64,000 nt of DNA, taken from Yoonia litorea. Lineage in GTDB: Bacteria > Pseudomonadota > Alphaproteobacteria > Rhodobacterales > Rhodobacteraceae. Shown one piece after another: positions 1 to 7,925 of the stretch. Numbering within the stretch: the stretch's first letter is position 1; each line of letters begins with the position of its first letter. The position numbers were made by a program, and so were the translations under genes. The notes under the pieces are model-generated. The model was given only the letters and a program-made list of their open reading frames with translations. It was not told where the DNA came from and did not search any database. The DNA lies in assembly GCF_900114675.1 (NCBI RefSeq), contig NZ_FOZM01000002.1, positions 496,001 to 560,000 on the forward strand. Reading direction: 5' to 3'.

Positions 1-287
1 CCGACAGCAGCTAGATCATCGAGCCACGCGCAGCCGTGGATTTCATCGCTGACGAGCGGATTATTTTGGGCAATCTGCCAGATTGACTGTTCTGGTCCCT
101 CCACCAGCAGGCCTGAGAAAAGGAAATTACCTTCGATCAGCTGCTTCCCGCGTGCCACAACGCCAATTGTTCGCGGAAGTGGTAACGTCACGAAGGACGT
201 CGAGATATCGCGTCGCGCTGCGCGCCGCGCGTGGCGGCGGTGCATAAAGCGAGCGGCACCTGTTCGAAGCTTGTTCAACTTGGCCAA
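1..287 (-). CDS. Heparinase II/III family protein, N-terminal part (cut by window start)
   Basis: Reading the minus strand from a TTG at 287 gives about 95 residues running off the window edge. They are Arg-rich at the N terminus and then carry the segment VARGKQLIEGNFLFSGLLVE followed by HGCAWLDDLAAV. This resembles the N-terminal region of alphaproteobacterial heparinase II/III-like proteins (uronic-acid polysaccharide lyases), which commonly sit next to rsmB. A GAGG eight bases before the TTG supports this start; a GTG at 314 is an in-frame alternative with a poorly spaced ribosome site. The catalytic domain lies outside the window, so the enzyme activity is inferred from family resemblance only. 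Confidence 0.7.
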   Translation of the reverse strand, partial: MAKLNKLRTGAARFMHRRHARRAARRDISTSFVTLPLPRTIGVVARGKQLIEGNFLFSGLLVEGPEQSIWQIAQNNPLVSDEIHGCAWLDDLAAV

Positions 288-356
288 ACAGACAGCCTCA
301 ATTCTACTGGTCACACTTTCCGTTGCAGGTGACCATAGAAAAGGGGCTGCGCCAAG

Positions 357-1631
357 TCACGCGGGCTTTTCAATGACCGCGATGTAGAACCCGTCCATGC
401 CGCCAAGCTCTGACCAATAATCTGGTCGCAGCCGCAGCCCGCCTTCTGTTGTCTTCCAGCTCTTGTCGATCCCGGGAAGGTCGAGGGCCTCGGTAAGAAC
501 CTTCAATTTGGGGTGGCGCTGCAATGCCTCTTCGATCTGCACTTCACCTTCATCTGGCAAAAGCGAACACGTGCAAAAAACAAGGCGTCCGCCGGGTTTG
601 ATGAGATTCAATGCATGATCAATGAGCGCTTCTTGCTGCGCAATGAGCGTGCCGAACTCGGAGCCGTCCTTCGCATAGGGCAGGTCAGGATGTCGGCGAA
701 TTGTCCCGGTTGCCGAACATGGTGCATCGAGCAGGACCACATCAAAACCATCTTCGGCAAAATCAAAGGCGTCGCTGACAACCGTGCGCGCCGTCAGCCC
801 TACACGAGTCAGGTTTTCCTCGACCCTTTCCATGCGTTTTGCCGAAAGATCCACAGCGGTTACCTCTGCGCCGCCGGCTGCCAGTTGCATTGTTTTGCCA
901 CCGGGTGCTGCACAGAGATCAAGCACCTTGAGTCCTTTCACACCGCCCAACGCTTTGACAGGGATCGCTGCCGCCGCGTCCTGCACCCACCAGTCGCCGG
1001 TTGCGTAGCCAGCGATCTGGGTCACCTGTCCTGCATCCTGGATGCGGATCGACCCACTCGGCAAGACCTGTCCCCCGACGGCGTTTGCCACAGCTTTCGC
1101 GTCGCCCTTTGCGGTCAAGTCCAGCGGTGCGCCCGCAAAATGGGCTGACTCCATCGCTGAAACCGCATCACGCCCCCAAGCCGAAACAAGAGGCTGCCGC
1201 AACCAGCCGGGCGTTAGCGGGACTGGTCGTTTGCTCCATTCCTCAGGTCCTGCACTTGCCATTTTTCGCAGGACTGCGTTGACGAGGCCTTTCATCGCCT
1301 GCGTGCGTTTGTTGCGGGCAACGATTTCAACGTAGGCGTTGACGACTCCGTGCGCTGCTTCGCCCTCTCCCAGTTCGACTGTGCCTAGGCGCAAAGCATT
1401 CATCACGAAGAGGGGCGGAGATTTCTTGAGGAATGGTTTGAGCATCCGGTCCGCCCGATCCAGACCTCTGAGGGTATCGTTTGCCAGCCGTTGCGCGCGG
1501 GCGCGATCCTCTGCTTCAAGTCGCGAGAGCGCTCCAGCGCCGACCAACTCTGCCAAAAGGCGTCCCTCTTCGATGATCTGCATAAGCAAATAATGCGCCG
1601 TGCGTCTGGCAGGCAGGCCCGTCTGAGTCAT
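357..1631 (-). CDS. rsmB: 16S rRNA (cytosine-967-C5) methyltransferase RsmB
   Basis: A 424-residue protein. Residues 1-130 form a NusB-like RNA-binding domain and the rest an SAM-dependent methyltransferase of the NOP2/Sun family. Visible motifs are the SAM loop LDLCAAPGGK (237-246), DAPCSATG (302-309) and the catalytic-cysteine motif CTCSLLPDEGE near residue 355. It methylates C967 of 16S rRNA. The frame stays open upstream to 2084, but the family N terminus starts at the ATG at 1631, which is preceded by AAGAGAG. It is divergent from the SDHAF4-like gene, and the heparinase-like gene lies 69 bases downstream on the same strand. Confidence 0.95.
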   Translation of the reverse strand: MTQTGLPARRTAHYLLMQIIEEGRLLAELVGAGALSRLEAEDRARAQRLANDTLRGLDRADRMLKPFLKKSPPLFVMNALRLGTVELGEGEAAHGVVNAYVEIVARNKRTQAMKGLVNAVLRKMASAGPEEWSKRPVPLTPGWLRQPLVSAWGRDAVSAMESAHFAGAPLDLTAKGDAKAVANAVGGQVLPSGSIRIQDAGQVTQIAGYATGDWWVQDAAAAIPVKALGGVKGLKVLDLCAAPGGKTMQLAAGGAEVTAVDLSAKRMERVEENLTRVGLTARTVVSDAFDFAEDGFDVVLLDAPCSATGTIRRHPDLPYAKDGSEFGTLIAQQEALIDHALNLIKPGGRLVFCTCSLLPDEGEVQIEEALQRHPKLKVLTEALDLPGIDKSWKTTEGGLRLRPDYWSELGGMDGFYIAVIEKPA

Positions 1632-1702
1632 ATGACACTCTCTTGAAGCTTGATGGGCGGCAGGTATATCACAACTGAAACCACCACAAGGAGCCCGCCT
1701 TC

Positions 1703-1879
1703 GTGACTGATGACACCAAAGAATTGCCACCAGCAGCGCAACGCGCTCTGGCCGAGGCCGAAGAGAGACGCAAAAAGGCACAAGAAGCCGCATTGCCGCC
1801 CGAACTTGGTGGGCGCGATGGGCCAGAACCTGTCCGTTACGGTGACTGGGAGAAGAAGGGGCTGGCAATCGACTTCTGA
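1703..1879 (+). CDS. DUF1674 protein, SDHAF4-like succinate dehydrogenase assembly factor
   Basis: A 58-residue protein with a GTG start, preceded by AAGGAG at 1688-1693. The charged N-terminal helix is followed by the family signature GGRDGPEPVRYGDWEKKGLA near the C terminus, ending in IDF. DUF1674 is the bacterial relative of the mitochondrial factor SDHAF4, which binds flavinylated succinate dehydrogenase subunit A before complex assembly; that role is inferred by homology. No sdh genes are in the window. It is transcribed divergently from rsmB and followed by a hairpin at 1885-1908. Confidence 0.85.
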   Translation: MTDDTKELPPAAQRALAEAEERRKKAQEAALPPELGGRDGPEPVRYGDWEKKGLAIDF

Positions 1880-1884
1880 CTTGG

Positions 1885-1908
1885 ATCGCCGCCCCCTGAT
1901 GCGGCGAT
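1885..1908 (+). terminator. Hairpin after the DUF1674 gene
   Basis: The arms ATCGCCGC (1885-1892) and GCGGCGAT (1901-1908) enclose an 8-base loop, starting 6 bases after the stop codon. There is no T run, so it may be a weak terminator or an mRNA 3' end stabiliser. Confidence 0.5.
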
Positions 1909-1980
1909 TCATCGGGCGAGACGCCTTGTAGATATTGCGGAAGGCTGTAATTTGCCTCCAGTTGCTTGGGGGAAAATTCA

Positions 1981-3087
1981 TTGCTAGCAAAACGAGCTTT
2001 TGCCGTGCTCGCGTGTTTGGCGCTTGCGGCGTGCGGCCTTCCGCGTGGGGCGGGTTTCCAATCTGAAGTGCTTGCCGCTTCCAATCCATTCGCACCACTT
2101 GGCGCTGATGGCGAACTTTATGACTTTGCCTACTACGAGGTGAACCGCGAAACGCTGCCTGTTTTGCGGAACTGGGGAATATCGGGTCTTGCCAATCTGC
2201 CTTGGCCAACGGCCCAAAGACAACCATCGTCACTGATTATTGCGCCAGGCGATACGGTGCAGCTTACAATTTGGGACGCTGAAGAAAACTCCATTTTTGG
2301 CGCTGCGGGTGTGACGCCAATCCAACCGACAGAGGTTGATCCTGCAGGACGGATTTTCGTGCCGTTCATTGGGGAATTGCGCGTTGCGGGGATGGCGCCT
2401 TCGACGGCACGCCAGCGGATTGAAGAAGAGCTGGTGATGACAGTGCCGTCAGCGCAGGTTCAGCTTGTCGTTGAGGCTGGCCGCGCAAATACGGCCAACC
2501 TTGCCGCTGGCGTCACAGCACCAGGGCTCTACCCCTTGCCGCAACGCGACTTTTCGATCCTCGAGCTTTTCTCACTCGCAGGTGGTCCTGACCCGACTTT
2601 CAACTCTCCGCAGGTCCGACTTGTCAGGGACGGAAGGACATTTGGGATCGGGTTCGACCAGCTTTTGCAAACGCCAAGCCTGAATATTGCCGTTCGCGGT
2701 GGCGACCGGATTTTCGTGGTGGATGACGAGCGGCAGTTCATAACCCTCGGTGCGACCGGGTCACAGTCGATCTTCGATTTCCCGTCAGCCCATTTTACTG
2801 CTCTTGAGGCGATTGCATTTATGGGCGGCGTAAATGCCGGCACGGCCAACCCTGAAGGTGTCCTGATCCTGCGGAACTACCATGCAAGTCAGCTTGGCGA
2901 CGGATTGACTGGGCCGCCGCGGGAGCGTGTTGTCTTCCTGATTGATCTGACTTCTGCCGATGGGCTGTTTTCGGCAGGTGATTTCCCACTTCAGGATGGT
3001 GACCTGATCTACGGGACTGAAAGCGCGCTTGGACCGTTTTTGGCAGCTTTGGGTTTGACCAATAGCGTGACAAGCACGCTGAACTGA
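1981..3087 (+). CDS. Wza-like polysaccharide export lipoprotein
   Basis: About 368 residues beginning with a lipoprotein signal whose lipobox LAAC places the acylated cysteine at residue 18 of the chosen start. A Poly_export-type region follows (PGDTVQLTIWDAEEN, then IFVPFIGELRVAG) with two SLBB-like segments later (APGLYPLPQRDFSILELFSL and the region near ITLGATGSQS). These are features of the Wza/KpsD outer-membrane channel family for capsule or exopolysaccharide export. A TTG at 1981 is preferred because GGGGGA lies 7 bases upstream; a TTG at 1966 would add five residues. No Wzc, Wzx or Wzy partner is present nearby. The convergent RTX gene begins three bases after its stop. Confidence 0.85.
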   Translation: MLAKRAFAVLACLALAACGLPRGAGFQSEVLAASNPFAPLGADGELYDFAYYEVNRETLPVLRNWGISGLANLPWPTAQRQPSSLIIAPGDTVQLTIWDAEENSIFGAAGVTPIQPTEVDPAGRIFVPFIGELRVAGMAPSTARQRIEEELVMTVPSAQVQLVVEAGRANTANLAAGVTAPGLYPLPQRDFSILELFSLAGGPDPTFNSPQVRLVRDGRTFGIGFDQLLQTPSLNIAVRGGDRIFVVDDERQFITLGATGSQSIFDFPSAHFTALEAIAFMGGVNAGTANPEGVLILRNYHASQLGDGLTGPPRERVVFLIDLTSADGLFSAGDFPLQDGDLIYGTESALGPFLAALGLTNSVTSTLN

Positions 3088-3090
3088 TCG

Positions 3091-5190
3091 TCAGAAGAGA
3101 ATGATATCATCGGCGAGGTCTAGCGCCTCGCCGATGCCCAAAAGCACAAGCCGGTCGCCGGTGTCGAAGTTGATTTGAAAGCCATCTGACGTGGTCTCAC
3201 CGTAGAACAAAAGAACGTCGGCTGCCGATGTGAGGCCGGACCAGAGGCGCGCTGCCAGGATCATTTGGTCAGTCCCGACTTCAAAGTCGGCAATGGTGTC
3301 TGTGCCCGCATTGAAAATGAATGTGTCTGCGCCCTGACCGCCGAACAACTGATCATCACCTGCAGCACCTTCAAGGTGGTCATTTCCGCGACCGCCGCTG
3401 AGGACGTCAGCACCCTCACCCCCCGAAAGCGTATCGTCTCCGTTTCGGCCAAGCAGAACATCGTCTCGCAGGCCCCCTGTCAACATGTCGGTTCCGGTTC
3501 CTCCGATCAGCAGTTGGCTCACCTCGGAAGCGGTAGCAGCGCTCGGGTCTGACATCATTGCGCGCAGCTGACTGCTCAATCCTGCGGTTAGAAGGCCGAA
3601 AGGCAGGCCAGGATCGAAAGCCGCGTAAGGGAGATCAGGCTGATCTGGCTGAACTGGCGGGCGAGGCGGTCCGGCATATCCCGGGGTGAGGATAGTGCTC
3701 AATCGCGACGCGCCGATCAGGTCCGACGTGGATAAGGTGCGATAGTCGATCGGCTGGCCATCAGCGCTCTCCACGATCAGGATTTCGGAGCCATATCGGA
3801 TTTCCATACCGGTCTCTCGCAAGCTGATCGTAAGTTGCGCGATGTCACGCAGAAGCGGCCAGTGCGATAGGTCGAGTTTGTCTTGTCCGGGCTGGAAGTC
3901 TGTAATCCGGTCAGTGCGATTATCAGCCATCAGAATAAAGACATCAGCACCCGCGCCACCCTTCAAAAGATCTGACCCACCCCCGTCCTGTAATATATCG
4001 TCGCCATGACCCGCATTAATGACATCGTCACCCTCCAGGCCCTGCAAAATGTCAAATCCTGTCGTTCCGGTTATGTTTCCACCTTGCGGCACCCCGATGG
4101 CAGTCAGCCCTGCGCCGCCACCGTCAAAATGCAGTCGGGTGAGACCTGGATTGACACTACTCGCAACGAAAAGATCAACGCTGCCGTCGCCAGATGCATG
4201 CGATGCAATGGCGCTGACATTTGCAAGACTGATGTCAACTGTATCTTCAATAGACGCGCGATGAACTAAGAAGCCTCCGGACAAAAGCACGAAAATTGAA
4301 ATTCCGTCATCGGCGCCTCCTGCAATGACGTAAGTCTTGCCACCGGCCTCAATGACATCAAGTGCTGTAACGCCCCCAAATCGCGTATCACGACTGTCGA
4401 TGATGTGATCCCTCACCAGCATCCGCCCATCCGCCGAAACCTCAACCACACTCAGGCTGTCTGTTCCCGCCGCACCCACAACAACATAGTGCCGCCCATT
4501 CACGCTTACACTTTCCATCACAGAAGCCGCGCTGATCCAAAGGCCGTCTTCTGGTCCGATAGACTGCGGGTCAGACAAACCGCCGTCGGCCTCAATCCTC
4601 CGAAGAACCAACGGGTTCTCTGTCGCATGAGCCGTAAGCAAATAAGCGCCAGCCTCTGATGCTATCACTGTCATAGCTGCAATAGTCGCCAAGGAAGGTT
4701 CGACCGGATCAGCATGTAGACCGTGTCCAATTAAAGCGCCTGCAGGACTGAAAATGATCTCCGCAATGCCTGGCAGACCGGCAAGACTACCGTAAACCGA
4801 AACTGTCTGCGCATTTTCATGCACGGCAGTGGTTTTGAGACTTCCGAAGTCAGATGGCAGTGTGTTTAGCCACGATGCCGCTTCCAAGTTGTCACCGTTC
4901 ACTGTCACGATCTGCAACTGACCATCTGGTCCGCCGCCCACAATAAGGTCGTCGCCAAGCGCTGTCAGTGTCCCAATACCACCCGCAGCCAAATGCCCCC
5001 TGTATGACATCGTGGCGCCCACGGTGAGCGTGTTGTCGTCGGGCACCCACAGCTGCAACACACCGTCGTACCGCGTCGTGCTGATGACCTGCCATGATCC
5101 AGGGTCTTGGAGAACGTGCAAATCAGTGATGCGCGAATGCGCGTGACTGTTGTCACCTACAGCAAAGGCAACGACCTTGATCCGTGACAT
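3091..5190 (-). CDS. RTX-type calcium-binding protein with N-terminal beta-propeller-like region
   Basis: About 699 residues. The first 370 or so show irregular beta-strand repeats resembling a propeller. Then come two blocks of glycine-rich nonapeptide repeats of the GGxGxDxLx type: a short one around residues 380-425 and a second around 570-640 (for example GGRGNDHLEGAAGDDQLFGG). Each block is followed by an ADxFIF...ITDF or TIADFEVGTDQ segment, as in hemolysin-type calcium-binding proteins secreted by type I systems. There is no cleavable signal peptide, which fits type I secretion, but no ABC transporter, HlyD or TolC gene lies in the window. The ATG at 5190 has GGGGG six bases upstream; a GTG at 5217 is possible. 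Confidence 0.85.
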   Translation of the reverse strand: MSRIKVVAFAVGDNSHAHSRITDLHVLQDPGSWQVISTTRYDGVLQLWVPDDNTLTVGATMSYRGHLAAGGIGTLTALGDDLIVGGGPDGQLQIVTVNGDNLEAASWLNTLPSDFGSLKTTAVHENAQTVSVYGSLAGLPGIAEIIFSPAGALIGHGLHADPVEPSLATIAAMTVIASEAGAYLLTAHATENPLVLRRIEADGGLSDPQSIGPEDGLWISAASVMESVSVNGRHYVVVGAAGTDSLSVVEVSADGRMLVRDHIIDSRDTRFGGVTALDVIEAGGKTYVIAGGADDGISIFVLLSGGFLVHRASIEDTVDISLANVSAIASHASGDGSVDLFVASSVNPGLTRLHFDGGGAGLTAIGVPQGGNITGTTGFDILQGLEGDDVINAGHGDDILQDGGGSDLLKGGAGADVFILMADNRTDRITDFQPGQDKLDLSHWPLLRDIAQLTISLRETGMEIRYGSEILIVESADGQPIDYRTLSTSDLIGASRLSTILTPGYAGPPRPPVQPDQPDLPYAAFDPGLPFGLLTAGLSSQLRAMMSDPSAATASEVSQLLIGGTGTDMLTGGLRDDVLLGRNGDDTLSGGEGADVLSGGRGNDHLEGAAGDDQLFGGQGADTFIFNAGTDTIADFEVGTDQMILAARLWSGLTSAADVLLFYGETTSDGFQINFDTGDRLVLLGIGEALDLADDIILF

Positions 5191-5289
5191 AAAGGCCCCC
5201 GAAGTCTGGATGGGCACCAGCCTACAAACAGGCCGTTAAGCATCATGGAATCAATGCACCAGATTTACTGACGATTTTAGCGATCAAAC

Positions 5290-5304
5290 TGCGCCGGTGG
5301 CGCA
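5290..5304 (-). terminator. Hairpin downstream of galE
   Basis: TGCGCC and GGCGCA enclose a 3-base loop, just past the galE stop on the minus strand, followed on that strand by GTTTGATCG. A compact stem with a weak T tract. Confidence 0.45.
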
Positions 5305-5311
5305 CTCAGAT

Positions 5312-6325
5312 TCAGTCGCCGTATCCATTCGGGTTCTTGGACTGCCATTTCCAAGTGCTGGCAGCCATGTCATCCAGCGAGTGCTCGGCCTGCCAATGCA
5401 ATTCGCGTTGCGCACGCGCGGGATCGGCGGTGATGGCTGCGATATCACCTTTGCGACGGGGGGCAATCTGCGTCGGCAGTTGCTTGCCGCATGCCTTCTC
5501 GAAGGCAGCGACCATGTCTTTTACGCTATAACTCTGACCGGTCCCGATATTGAAAGGGCGTGCGCCAGAATGACTATCAGCATAGTCAACGGCTGCAACA
5601 TGCGCACGCGCCAGATCTGTCACATGAATGTAATCCCGAAGACCGGTTCCGTCAGGCGTATCGTAGTCGTCACCGAATATCTGCAACGCAGCACGTTTGC
5701 CAACAGCCACCTGTGCGATGAAAGGCATCAAGTTGTTGGGAACGTCATTCGGATCTTCGCCGATCTCGCCAGAGGGATGCGCGCCGACCGGATTAAAGTA
5801 CCGCAGCAGCACTGCTGAGTTCTCCGGATGGGTCCCGCTCCAATCGGTGAGAATCTGTTCTGCGATCAGCTTTGTCCGGCCATAGACTGATGCGGGTCGT
5901 GTTGGATGATCTTCATCACAGAGCATTTGGTCAGGCTCGCCGTAAACAGTTGCTGAGGACGAAAAGATGATGTTGTGGCAGCCAACTTTGTCCATCGACT
6001 GCAAAAGACTAACCGTGCCGCGCACATTTACGTCATAATAGAGCAAGGGCTTCTCTTCACTTTCGCCGACGGCCTTAAGGCCCGCGAAATGAATGACAGC
6101 TTCCGGACGGAAATCCTGCATCACGGAATCGAGGCTCTCGGTGTCGCGGACGTCACCAGGGACGCTGTTGACCTGCCGGTTCGACAGGGACTGCACGCGT
6201 TCAAGCGCCTTAGGGTGCGCGTTGGAGAGGTTGTCGTACACAAATGTCTCATGACCTTGGGCCATGAGTTCAAGCAATGTGTGGGTGCCGATATATCCGG
6301 CGCCGCCGGTGACCAAGACGCGCAT
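5312..6325 (-). CDS. galE: UDP-glucose 4-epimerase
   Basis: A 337-residue short-chain dehydrogenase-type epimerase. The NAD-binding loop VTGGAGYIG is at residues 5-13, SSSATVYG lies upstream of the active site, and the catalytic pair is in SVYGRTK. Near the C terminus are FNIGTGQSYSVKDMV and the ADPARA segment typical of GalE. It interconverts UDP-glucose and UDP-galactose, supplying sugars for envelope polysaccharide, which fits the Wza-like gene nearby. ATG start at 6325. The RTX gene follows on the same strand after a 121-base gap that contains a terminator-like hairpin. Confidence 0.95.
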   Translation of the reverse strand: MRVLVTGGAGYIGTHTLLELMAQGHETFVYDNLSNAHPKALERVQSLSNRQVNSVPGDVRDTESLDSVMQDFRPEAVIHFAGLKAVGESEEKPLLYYDVNVRGTVSLLQSMDKVGCHNIIFSSSATVYGEPDQMLCDEDHPTRPASVYGRTKLIAEQILTDWSGTHPENSAVLLRYFNPVGAHPSGEIGEDPNDVPNNLMPFIAQVAVGKRAALQIFGDDYDTPDGTGLRDYIHVTDLARAHVAAVDYADSHSGARPFNIGTGQSYSVKDMVAAFEKACGKQLPTQIAPRRKGDIAAITADPARAQRELHWQAEHSLDDMAASTWKWQSKNPNGYGD

Positions 6326-6541
6326 GGTGTGATCCCTGATAACGTCATGCCTGTCTAAGAGGCGACAGGGATAGGTGCAATCGGCTTGGGCGTGATAGAT
6401 AAGCTCCTTTTAAAAAATACCCGTTCCCAACGGCCATTGGAGCATTGATGATCAGTTAACCGACGTGCGCTGCGGTAAGGCGAAAGAAAGGCGAGGGCTT
6501 GCAACGTATTGGTCGATGATCCCCTACGAAAGAAATCTCAG

Positions 6542-6895
6542 ATGACCGACGTCACCGCTAAACTCTCCTTACCTGTCATGATGCCAGCACAGGCGCAGAA
6601 ACACGTCACCCACAACGAGGCGCTGGAGCTTTTGGACCTGATCGTCCAGCTCACTTTGGAAAGTGATCAAGCGGCTATTGCACCGCCAAGCCCTCAAGAA
6701 GGTCAATCATGGGGCATCGGTGTTGGCGCAACAGGTGTTTGGGCCGGGCGGGACGGAATGATTGCATCCTGGCGCGGTGGGGGATGGCTGTTCGTAAACC
6801 CTGCAGAAGGATGGACCGCTTGGTGCAAGTCTGACCTGACACTCAAGGTATACTCTGGAGGGAGTTGGCAGCCGCTGGCGGCGTTGGCGCCATAG
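6542..6895 (+). CDS. DUF2793 domain protein
   Basis: A 117-residue protein whose features match DUF2793: the N-terminal motif MPAQAQKHVTHNEALELLD, then a Gly/Trp-rich C-terminal half with WAGRDGMIASWRGGGWLF and VNPAEGWTAW. DUF2793 often occurs in phage tail or gene-transfer-agent-like proteins, usually as part of a longer polypeptide; here it stands alone with no other phage gene nearby. An ATG at 6542 gives the family-like start MTDVTAKLSLP; an in-frame ATG at 6509 would add 11 residues. Its function is unknown. Confidence 0.75.
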   Translation: MTDVTAKLSLPVMMPAQAQKHVTHNEALELLDLIVQLTLESDQAAIAPPSPQEGQSWGIGVGATGVWAGRDGMIASWRGGGWLFVNPAEGWTAWCKSDLTLKVYSGGSWQPLAALAP

Positions 6896-7067
6896 GGTAG
6901 TCCGACGCGAAAACTGCGCAATCGTCGAATCCTGACATAAGAAATCAAGACCCGCGTCCGTTTAGGGCGCGGTCACTTTACAGCTCCGTCGTCCGAACGC
7001 GACGATACAGTGGCGGCGCATGCGCGACATGCACGCTGAGAGTATCCGAAACTCTGCAACCGCAAGA

Positions 7068-7089
7068 ATCGGCTCAAGATTGAGCCGAT
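7068..7089. repeat. 22-base palindrome upstream of atpH
   Basis: Perfect 10-base arms ATCGGCTCAA and TTGAGCCGAT are separated by GA. The palindrome lies about 160 bases upstream of the candidate atp promoter. The near-zero spacer suits a dimeric DNA-binding protein better than a terminator. No regulator is identified. Confidence 0.7.
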
Positions 7090-7225
7090 CAAGCGTGGAC
7101 GCCATTAAAACGTCTGCACCGCATATCCAGCATCACCAAGCCAGCGGAGTGCCCGAAAAACCCGCTAAATCCTCTGACTGTTGATGCGTTGCGCTGATCT
7201 GTCGCGGAATCTTCATCCAGAGAGC

Positions 7226-7254
7226 TTGCGACCATATGGGACCTCTGCTACATC
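7226..7254 (+). promoter_or_regulatory. Candidate sigma-70-type promoter of the atp operon
   Basis: TTGCGA at 7226-7231 and TACATC at 7249-7254 with a 17-base spacer, about 110 bases upstream of the atpH start. This is a consensus match by eye only. Confidence 0.4.
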
Positions 7255-7364
7255 GCGCCTGATTTTGCCGCTCTCGCATCCGTGAGGGCAAAAGAAGTTG
7301 CTCACCCGCTGCCTGACACGGTCAGGTTTTGTGGGTCAGGGCCCAAGATATCGGAAGGCTACAC

Positions 7365-7925
7365 GTGTCCGAAACTGCTGGTATTTCGACAGGCATCGCC
7401 TCGCGCTATGCAACCGCCGTGTTCGACCTCGCCAAAGAAGGCAAGGCGATCAAGGCGCTCGAATCAGATGTTGCCGCGCTGGAAGCGGCGATGGCCGAAA
7501 GCGCAGACCTCCGCACTCTCTTGCATTCACCGCTATACAGCCGCGAAGAGCAGGGTGCCGCGATCAGCGCAATCGCAAAGCAAATGGAACTCTCAGAGAC
7601 AACAAGCAATGTATTGGCGCTGCTGGCAAGCAAGCGCCGTTTGTTTGTTCTGCCACAGCTTGTGGCTGTTCTTCAGGACCGACTGGCCGAGGAACGTGGT
7701 GAGGTGACGGCGGAAGTGACAACCGCCAAGAAGCTGACCAAGGCACAAACCGAAAAGCTTTCTGAGACTCTCAAGGCCCAGGTGGGCAAAGCTGTCACTA
7801 TCAAAGAAACCGTCGATGAAAGCATCATCGGCGGTCTAATTGTCAAAGTGGGCTCAAAGATGATCGACACATCGATCGCTTCCAAGCTCAACGCACTCCA
7901 GAACACTATGAAAGAGGTCGGATAA
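7365..7925 (+). CDS. atpH: F1 ATP synthase delta subunit
   Basis: A 186-residue OSCP/delta protein forming the peripheral stalk contact on top of F1. Family features are the N-terminal [29 protein letters not shown] in the middle, and the conserved C-terminal stretch [19 protein letters not shown]. The GTG at 7365 is chosen because GAAGG lies six bases upstream; an in-frame GTG at 7329 would add 12 residues not expected in the family. The stop at 7923-7925 is immediately followed by the atpA ATG, suggesting translational coupling. First gene of the F1 operon; no Fo genes are present. Confidence 0.95.
   Translation: MSETAGISTGIASRYATAVFDLAKEGKAIKALESDVAALEAAMAESADLRTLLHSPLYSREEQGAAISAIAKQMELSETTSNVLALLASKRRLFVLPQLVAVLQDRLAEERGEVTAEVTTAKKLTKAQTEKLSETLKAQVGKAVTIKETVDESIIGGLIVKVGSKMIDTSIASKLNALQNTMKEVG

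Larger units (their letters stand above)
6896..7364. other. Intergenic region before the ATP synthase operon
   Basis: About 470 bases without a convincing gene. It holds a sharp 22-base palindrome at 7068-7089 and a candidate promoter at 7226-7254, both noted separately. Short open frames here lack ribosome sites and family resemblance. Confidence 0.6.
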
